Assembly: GCA_023268575.1 (NCBI GenBank)
Contig: JALRCL010000035.1
Location: forward strand, 1 to 9,154
Direction: 5' to 3'
From: Patulibacter sp.
GTDB taxonomy: Bacteria; Actinomycetota; Thermoleophilia; Solirubrobacterales; Solirubrobacteraceae
Length of the DNA: 9,154 nt
The stretch's first letter is position 1. Each line of letters starts with the position of its first letter. A program made the translations under genes and the position numbers. Shown here piece after piece: positions 5,475 to 9,154 of the stretch. Below the pieces are notes generated by a model. It worked only from the letters and a program-made list of their open reading frames with translations, was not told the origin of the DNA and did no database searches.

Positions 5475-6742
5475 TCCGCATCCTCACCGGCGCGCTCACG
5501 GTTCCCGAGATCCGCAAGAAGATCGGGTTCACGCTCGCCCTGCTCGCGCTCTATCGCATCGGGGCGCAGATCCCCGTCCCGGGGGTCTCCGAGGAGGGCG
5601 TCCGCGCCATCCAGGAGAGCTTCGGCTCCGGGTCGGCGCTCCAGCTGCTGAACGTGTTCTCGGGCGGGGCGCTGAGCCAGATCGCGATCTTCGCGCTCGG
5701 CATCATGCCGTACATCACCGCGTCGATCGTCCTGCAGCTCCTGCAGGTCGTGGTGCCCTCGCTCGAGAAGCTCAAGCAGGAGGGGGAGCAGGGGCAGCAG
5801 CGGATCACGCAGTACACGCGCTACCTCACGGTGGCGCTGGCGGCCGGCCAGTCGGTCGCCTACGTCTTCCTGTTCCGGACGTTCTCGGACCAGGCCGGCG
5901 AGCCGCTGATCGATCCGTTCAACTTCGGGACGGTCTTCATGATCGCCGTCTCGCTCACCGCGGGCGCGATGATCGTCATGTGGATGGGCGAGCTCATCAC
6001 GCAGCGCGGGGTCGGCAACGGCATGTCGCTGATGATCTTCGCCTCGATCGTCTCCGGGCTCCCGGGCGGCGTCAGCAACTGGTGGCAGAGCGGCGACCAG
6101 GTCTTCAAGGTCCTGCTGCCGTTCCTCGTCCTCGCGGTCATCGCCGCGGTGGTCTTCATCCAGGAGGGCCAGCGGCGGATCCCGATCCAGTACGCGAAGC
6201 GCGTCATCGGGCGCCGGATGAGCGGCGGCGGCCAGACCTACCTGCCGCTGAAGGTCAACATGGCGAACGTCATCCCGGTGATCTTCGCCGCGTCGATCAT
6301 GTCGATCCCGCCGACGATCGCGCAGTTCATCACGCACGACCCCGCCAACGGGGTCCAGGAGTTCCTCCGCTACGGCAGCTGGGCCTACGTCGCCGGCGAG
6401 ACGATTTTCATCATCCTGTTCACCTACTTCTACACCGCGGTGACGTTCAACCCGGTGGAGCAGGCGGACAACCTGAAGAAGTACGGCGGCTTCATCCCCG
6501 GGGTGCGACCCGGGCGGCCGACGGCCGAGTTCCTCGACCGGATCCTCGCGCGGCTGACGTTCCCGGGCGCGTTGTACCTGGCCGCGGTCGCTGCGCTGCC
6601 GACCCTCCTCTTCAACCAGACCACGCAGGGCTTCGCGTTCGGCGGCACCTCGTTGCTGATCGTCGTCGGCGTCGCGCTCGACACCGTCAAGCAGGTCGAG
6701 GCCCAGCTGATGATGCGCAACTACGAGGGGTTCCTGCGATGA
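5471..6742 (+). CDS. secY: Protein translocase subunit SecY
   Basis: SecY is the channel-forming subunit of the SecYEG translocon in the cytoplasmic membrane; it passes unfolded proteins outward with SecA and inserts membrane proteins with the ribosome. The 423-residue product has the ten-helix pattern. Landmarks are YRIGAQIPVPG (28-38), the plug region GSALQLLNVFSGGALSQ (54-70), PYITASIVLQL (80-90), GELITQRGVGNGMSL (173-187), the C4 loop RRIPIQYAKR (235-244), VNMANVIPVIFA (262-273), the C5 loop FNPVEQADNLKKYGGFIPG (326-344) and GGTSLLIVVGVALDT (391-405). Length is normal to slightly short. The ATG at 5471 gives the conserved N-terminus; the Shine-Dalgarno is weak. Placement after rplO is the classic spc order. 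The 155-nt spacer with hairpin suggests expression partly separate from the ribosomal genes. Confidence 0.97.
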   Translation: MIRILTGALTVPEIRKKIGFTLALLALYRIGAQIPVPGVSEEGVRAIQESFGSGSALQLLNVFSGGALSQIAIFALGIMPYITASIVLQLLQVVVPSLEKLKQEGEQGQQRITQYTRYLTVALAAGQSVAYVFLFRTFSDQAGEPLIDPFNFGTVFMIAVSLTAGAMIVMWMGELITQRGVGNGMSLMIFASIVSGLPGGVSNWWQSGDQVFKVLLPFLVLAVIAAVVFIQEGQRRIPIQYAKRVIGRRMSGGGQTYLPLKVNMANVIPVIFAASIMSIPPTIAQFITHDPANGVQEFLRYGSWAYVAGETIFIILFTYFYTAVTFNPVEQADNLKKYGGFIPGVRPGRPTAEFLDRILARLTFPGALYLAAVAALPTLLFNQTTQGFAFGGTSLLIVVGVALDTVKQVEAQLMMRNYEGFLR

Positions 6743-6786
6743 GCCCCGCACGCTGCAGCCGACGCGGACGGAGCACCGATCGATGA
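6739..6786 (+). other. 15-codon bridging mini-ORF between secY and adk
   Basis: An ATG overlapping the secY stop (ATGA) opens a 15-residue frame (MSPARCSRRGRSTDR) whose TGA overlaps the adk ATG (again ATGA). A ribosome finishing secY could re-initiate here and be delivered to adk. adk has its own GGAG at 6770-6773, nine bases before its start, so the mini-ORF is not required. It may be chance: any gene starting ATGA supplies the TGA. Confidence 0.22.
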
Positions 6787-7454
6787 GCGAGTTGAACCTG
6801 ATCCTGCTGGGCCCGCCCGGTGCCGGGAAGGGCACCCAGGGCGAGCGGCTGACCTCCAGCGAACCGCTGGAGTACGTCGTCACCGGCCAGATCCTGCGCG
6901 AGGCCGTCCGCGAGGGGACCGAGCTCGGGCTGAAGGCCAAGGGCTTCATGGACGCCGGCGAGCTCGTCCCGGACGAGCTGGTCATCGGGCTGATCCTCGA
7001 GCGCGTGCGGTCGGAGGCGGCCTCCGACGGCTTCGTCCTGGACGGGTTCCCGCGGAACATCGCCCAGGCCGAGGAGCTCGACGCGGCGCTGAAGGAGCTG
7101 GGCCGCGACCTCAACGGCGCGCTGCTCATCGACGTGCCGGACGAGGAGATCGTCCGCCGGCTCTCGGGTCGCCGCGTGTCGCAGTCGGGGCGCGTCTACC
7201 ACGTCGAGTTCGACCCGCCGAAGGTCGAGGGCAAGGACGACGTCGACGGCTCGGACCTCATCCAGCGCGACGACGACAAGCCGGAGACGATCCGCAAGCG
7301 CCTCTCCGTCTACCACGCGCAGACCGAGCCGCTGGTCTCGTACTACGAGGAGCGGGGCCTGCTGCACCGCTTCGACGGGACGCAGGGCGTCGACGAGGTC
7401 GCTGCGCACCTGCGCAAGACCGTCTCGACGCTGCGTCTCGAGGACGCCGTCTGA
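6783..7454 (+). CDS. adk: Adenylate kinase
   Basis: Adenylate kinase interconverts ATP + AMP and 2 ADP in the cytoplasm. The 223-residue product has the P-loop GPPGAGKGT (10-18), the AMP-binding region TGQILREAVREGTELG (34-49), MDAGELVPDELVIGL (56-70), DGFPRN (87-92), and a full-length LID (about 131-168) with GRVYHVEFDPPKVEGKDD and the ATP-contacting RDDD. The LID has no cysteines, so it is the non-zinc type and resembles E. coli Adk. The usual STGD motif reads VTGQ, with Gln for Asp at residue 36; the AMP-contacting Thr34 and Arg39 remain. The long form differs from the short-LID enzyme of mycobacteria. The start has GGAG nine bases upstream. map follows after 16 nt. Confidence 0.97.
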   Translation: MSELNLILLGPPGAGKGTQGERLTSSEPLEYVVTGQILREAVREGTELGLKAKGFMDAGELVPDELVIGLILERVRSEAASDGFVLDGFPRNIAQAEELDAALKELGRDLNGALLIDVPDEEIVRRLSGRRVSQSGRVYHVEFDPPKVEGKDDVDGSDLIQRDDDKPETIRKRLSVYHAQTEPLVSYYEERGLLHRFDGTQGVDEVAAHLRKTVSTLRLEDAV

Positions 7455-7470
7455 GCGACGCGGACGCGCC

Positions 7471-8253
7471 ATGGGGATCCGCCTGAAGCGCCCCGCGCAG
7501 GTCGACGGCATCGCCGCGGCCGGGCGGATCCTCGCCGACGTCCTCGACGAGCTGGCGACGCTCGCCGTCCCGGGCACGTCGACGGCCGACCTCGACGCGG
7601 TCGCCCGCGAGCGGATCGCGGCCGCCGGCGGCGTTCCGTCGTTCCTCGGCTACCGGGGGTTCAAGGGCGCGATCTGCGCGTCGCCGAACGACCTCGTCGT
7701 CCACGGGATCCCGAGCGCCACGCCGCTGCGGGACGGCGACCTGCTCTCCCTCGACGTCGGCGTGACCCTCGACGGGCTCGTCGCCGACGCGGCGCGGACG
7801 GTCCCGGTCGGGGCGCTCGGCGCGGCCGACGGCCACCTCGTGGAGACCGCCGAGGCGGCGCTCGCCGACGCGGTGGCGGTCTGCCGGCCGGGCAACCGGA
7901 TCGGGGACATCGGTCACGCGATCGCGAGCCGCTGCGCGACGGCGGGCCTCCAGGTCTTCCCGACGCTCATCGGGCACGGCGTGGGCTTCGCCCTGCACGA
8001 GGACCCGCAGGTGCCCAACATCGGCAAGCCCGGCACCGGCCGGCCGCTCGAGCCGGGGCTCGTGATCGCGATCGAGCCGATGGTGACGCTCGGCCGGGCC
8101 GCGATCCGGATGGCCGACGACGGCTGGTCGGTCTTCACCGTGGACGGTGCGCGCGCGACCCACGCCGAGGTGACCGTGGCGATCACCGAGGACGGTGCCC
8201 GGGTCCTGACCCCGTGGGGTGGCGCCGGCCGCTGGGACGCGCCCGACGCCTGA
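7471..8253 (+). CDS. map: Type I methionine aminopeptidase
   Basis: The enzyme removes the initiator Met from nascent proteins whose second residue is small; it is cytosolic and acts near the tunnel exit. The 260-residue pita-bread fold shows all five metal ligands: Asp95 (LSLDVGV), Asp106 (VADAART), His169 (GHGVG), Glu202 (AIEPM) and Glu233 (HAEVTVAIT). It also has the substrate histidines His78 (VVHGIP) and His176 (LHEDPQVPN). In the last motif the usual Glu-His-Thr reads Glu-Val-Thr, a change beside the ligand but not of it. No N-terminal zinc-finger or SH3-binding extension is present, so it is the short bacterial class. The Shine-Dalgarno is weak; ATG 7471 gives a normal N-terminus. Position after adk is typical. 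Confidence 0.96.
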   Translation: MGIRLKRPAQVDGIAAAGRILADVLDELATLAVPGTSTADLDAVARERIAAAGGVPSFLGYRGFKGAICASPNDLVVHGIPSATPLRDGDLLSLDVGVTLDGLVADAARTVPVGALGAADGHLVETAEAALADAVAVCRPGNRIGDIGHAIASRCATAGLQVFPTLIGHGVGFALHEDPQVPNIGKPGTGRPLEPGLVIAIEPMVTLGRAAIRMADDGWSVFTVDGARATHAEVTVAITEDGARVLTPWGGAGRWDAPDA

Positions 8254-8281
8254 GCCGGTCCGCCGGCGATGACGGCGGCTC
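8252..8281 (+). terminator. Weak GC hairpin at the end of map
   Basis: CCGCCG (8260-8265) pairs exactly with CGGCGG (8273-8278) around a 7-nt loop. Alternatively GAGCCG (8252-8257) pairs with CGGCTC (8276-8281). It starts within the map stop codon and has no U-run. It may be a U-less terminator, but in sequence this GC-rich such pairings arise easily. Confidence 0.3.
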
Positions 8282-8427
8282 GCGGCGGGTGCGCGGTGCC
8301 GCCGGTGGAGGGACGCCACGGCGCCGGTCCGGGAGGGCGCGATCGCGCACGGCCTCGGTGGCGCGGCACCCGACCGGCCGCTTTGCAGGCACTTGCGCGG
8401 CGACGCTCCGCGGCGCACGCCGGTTGC

Positions 8428-8433
8428 TAGGGT
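8428..8433 (+). promoter_or_regulatory. Possible -10 box (distal) for the rpmJ-rpsM operon
   Basis: TAGGGT within GTTGCTAGGGTCC closely resembles the actinobacterial -10 form TAGnnT. No good -35 stands 16-19 bases upstream; the nearest TTG hexamer (TTGCGC, 8393-8398) is 29 bases away. If used, transcription would begin near 8440 and leave an approximately 210-nt leader holding the hairpins and CGCAACG boxes. Confidence 0.35.
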
Positions 8434-8438
8434 CCTCC

Positions 8439-8458
8439 GTCCCCCGCGGTGCGGGGAC
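8439..8458 (+). repeat. Imperfect hairpin in the rpmJ upstream region
   Basis: GTCCCC (8439-8444) pairs with GGGGAC (8453-8458), and GC pairs with GC inside it, leaving a single bulged C (8445) and a GGT loop. It begins right at the start expected from the distal -10 box, so it could be a 5'-end stabilising stem of the leader RNA. Confidence 0.4.
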
Positions 8459-8469
8459 GCAGCACGGCG

Positions 8470-8507
8470 CGCAACGCGGCCCGCGAGGGCCGTTGCGGGT
8501 CGCAACG
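8470..8507 (+). repeat. Three CGCAACG boxes (direct, inverted, direct)
   Basis: CGCAACG occurs at 8470-8476 and 8501-8507 (each extended to CGCAACGCG), with the exact inverse CGTTGCG at 8491-8497. Box centres are 21 and 10 bp apart, that is about two turns and one turn of B-DNA, so all three face one side of the helix. The middle box can pair with the last around GGT (a perfect 7-bp stem), or with the first, reinforced by CGGCCC/GGGCCG (8477-8482 with 8487-8492, which shares two bases with the middle box). The two hairpins exclude each other. The cluster lies upstream of the proximal -10 box and downstream of the distal one, so either a DNA operator or an RNA switch is possible. Confidence 0.5.
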
Positions 8508-8528
8508 CGTCACCGCCGATCCGTCTGG

Positions 8529-8534
8529 TACCTT
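8529..8534 (+). promoter_or_regulatory. Possible -10 box (proximal) for the rpmJ-rpsM operon
   Basis: TACCTT in TGGTACCTTTCC fits TAnnnT and has a TG-like extension upstream. A start near 8541 would give an approximately 110-nt leader. No consensus -35 is visible; the last CGCAACG box falls at about -40 to -34 relative to that start, where an activator could substitute for a poor -35. Confidence 0.35.
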
Positions 8535-8552
8535 TCCGAATCTGCGCGTGTC

Positions 8553-8654
8553 ATGTCCTCCCCTGGACTGCGCACGCTTCAGCGGCTGGTAGCGACGGGC
8601 CTCCGCGCCGTCAGAGCCACGCTGCTGGTCATCGAGCCGAGAAGGGAACCATGA
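8553..8654 (+). other. Possible 33-codon leader ORF ending on the rpmJ start
   Basis: An ATG at 8553 opens a 33-residue frame (MSSPGLRTLQRLVATGLR...), amphipathic with Leu/Val/Arg, whose TGA at 8652-8654 overlaps the rpmJ ATG as ATGA. About three quarters of its third codon positions are G or C, lower than the neighbouring genes. No clear Shine-Dalgarno precedes it, although it would lie just downstream of the proximal promoter start. rpmJ itself has AAGGGA close by. It is a candidate leader peptide or a chance frame. Confidence 0.25.
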
Positions 8655-8764
8655 AGGTACGACCGTCGGTCAAGCCGATGTGCGAGAAGTGCAAGGTCAT
8701 CCGCCGCAACGGTGCGGTCCTGGTGATCTGTCAGAACCCGCGGCACAAGCAGCGGCAGGGCTGA
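8651..8764 (+). CDS. rpmJ: 50S ribosomal protein L36 (bL36), zinc form
   Basis: L36 is the smallest 50S protein; it binds zinc and stabilises 23S rRNA near the factor-binding region. The 37-residue product is the standard length, with the complete ligand set Cys11, Cys14, Cys27 and His32 (CEKC, then CQNPRH) and the start MKVRPSVKP typical of the family. A zinc-free L36 paralogue may exist elsewhere, as in many bacteria. The ATG at 8651 has AAGGGA at 8642-8647. The same frame is open upstream to 8393, but that would add unrelated residues. rpsM follows after 4 nt. Confidence 0.97.
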   Translation: MKVRPSVKPMCEKCKVIRRNGAVLVICQNPRHKQRQG

Positions 8765-8768
8765 CCTC

Positions 8769-9152
8769 ATGGCACGTATCGCCGGCATCAACATCCCGCT
8801 GAACAAGCGGATCGAGATCGGTCTCACCTACATCTACGGGATCGGCCGCTCGGGCTCGAACGAGATCCTGAAGGCGACGGGCATCGATCAGGACACGAAG
8901 GTTCGTGATCTGACCGAGGACCAGGTCTCCGCCCTGCGCGAGCACATCGACCGCCACGTGGTGGTCGAGGGCGACCTGCGCCGTGAGCGCAACCAGGCCG
9001 TGAAGCGCCTGATGGAGATCGGCTGCTACCGCGGCCTCCGTCACCGCCGCAACCTCCCCGTGCGCGGCCAGAAGACGAAGACCAACGCGCGCACCCGCAA
9101 GGGCCCGAAGCGCATGCCCACCGCGGGCAAGAAGAAGCCCGGCAAGAAGTAA
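8769..9152 (+). CDS. rpsM: 30S ribosomal protein S13 (uS13)
   Basis: S13 is in the 30S head, where it makes inter-subunit bridges with L5 and its C-terminal tail contacts P-site tRNA. The 127-residue product is complete: MARIAGINIPLNKRIEIGLTYIYGIGR at the start, the helix-hairpin-helix region to about residue 60, and the signature GCYRGLRHRRNLPVRGQKTKTNARTRKGPK at 85-114. A Lys-rich tail (AGKKKPGKK) follows. Spacing to rpmJ is 4 nt with a weak GCAGGG upstream, so the two are probably translated together. The TAA stop is 2 nt from the window end; rpsK, rpsD, rpoA and rplQ would be expected next. Confidence 0.97.
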   Translation: MARIAGINIPLNKRIEIGLTYIYGIGRSGSNEILKATGIDQDTKVRDLTEDQVSALREHIDRHVVVEGDLRRERNQAVKRLMEIGCYRGLRHRRNLPVRGQKTKTNARTRKGPKRMPTAGKKKPGKK

Positions 9153-9154
9153 GG

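Larger units (their letters stand above)
8254..8650 (+). other. 397-nt spacer between map and rpmJ; no infA
   Basis: This is the largest non-coding gap in the window, in an operon whose other gaps are mostly under 20 nt. In many bacteria infA (IF-1, about 72 aa) sits here. I looked for its conserved blocks (an N-terminal IEVEG-type strand, FRVELENGH, and the GDRV...DL-RGRI region) in the forward frames and saw none; the long reverse-strand frames also look nothing like it. The spacer holds a weak hairpin after map, a perfect 12-bp palindrome GCGCGATCGCGC (8337-8348), a -10-like TAGGGT (8428-8433), a hairpin at 8439-8458, a three-copy CGCAACG cluster (8470-8507), a second -10-like TACCTT (8529-8534), and a 33-codon frame running into rpmJ. 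It reads as a promoter/leader region for the rpmJ-rpsM (alpha operon) unit. Confidence 0.75.

Noticed and set aside
4907..7129. A 740-codon minus-strand open frame over rplO, secY and adk
   Set aside because: It lies antisense to three confidently identified genes. Its product is Arg/Asp/Ala-rich low-complexity sequence, as expected for the antisense frames of GC-rich DNA.
8337..8348. Perfect 12-bp palindrome GCGCGATCGCGC, possibly an operator; it contains the HIP1-like GCGATCGC
   Set aside because: It occurs once in the spacer, and palindromes of alternating GC arise easily in this composition. There is no nearby promoter at operator distance.
7258..8505. A 415-codon minus-strand open frame over adk, map and the spacer
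   Set aside because: It is an antisense shadow of map with an Arg/Ala/Pro-rich product and no recognisable domain.
8214..8654. Forward frame through the map-rpmJ spacer, as a candidate infA or novel gene
   Set aside because: The upstream part is Arg/Gly-rich noise overlapping the end of map and has no IF-1 motifs. Only the last 33 codons from ATG 8553 were kept, as a low-confidence leader.
1..9154. Mobile elements, CRISPR arrays, tRNA or rRNA genes, phage or defence systems
   Set aside because: None were seen by reading. The window is a conserved housekeeping operon, and no transposase, integrase, regular repeat-spacer pattern or cloverleaf was recognised. The TPR-like fragment at the left edge is too short to assign to any system.

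Overview
The window is a high-GC (roughly 70% by eye) stretch of the bacterial S10/spc/alpha ribosomal-protein locus, all on the + strand. It reads rplP (3' part) - rpmC - rpsQ - rplN - rplX - rplE - rpsN(type Z) - rpsH - rplF - rplR - rpsE - rpmD - rplO - secY - adk - map - rpmJ - rpsM. The strongly GC-biased third codon positions, the zinc-binding S14 and the canonical gene order fit a high-GC Gram-positive. I would guess an Actinomycetota lineage outside the mycobacterial/streptomycete core, perhaps Thermoleophilia. That placement is inference only.

Layout. Bases 1 to about 218 do not belong with the rest. They are about 48% GC and read, on the minus strand, as an uninterrupted piece of a TPR-like protein; the L16 sequence starts abruptly at about 216. 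From 216 to 5315 thirteen ribosomal protein genes (the first truncated) are packed with overlaps or gaps of at most 14 nt. A 155-nt spacer with a perfect 13-bp GC hairpin separates rplO from secY. secY, adk and map follow. A 397-nt spacer then precedes rpmJ and rpsM, at the place where many bacteria carry infA; no infA is visible.

The genes supply ribosome parts (both subunits), the SecY protein-export channel, adenylate kinase for nucleotide balance, and methionine aminopeptidase for trimming new proteins: the usual growth-linked set. Dense overlaps (ATGA, GTGA, TGATG) imply translational coupling. The two spacers are the likely sites of internal transcription control.

I found no new multi-gene system. 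The points worth a second look are the foreign 5' end (probably a chimeric join), a 112-residue charged N-terminal extension on S17, the missing infA, a cluster of three helically phased CGCAACG boxes upstream of rpmJ that can also form two competing hairpins, and short reading frames ending on the start codons of secY, adk and rpmJ.
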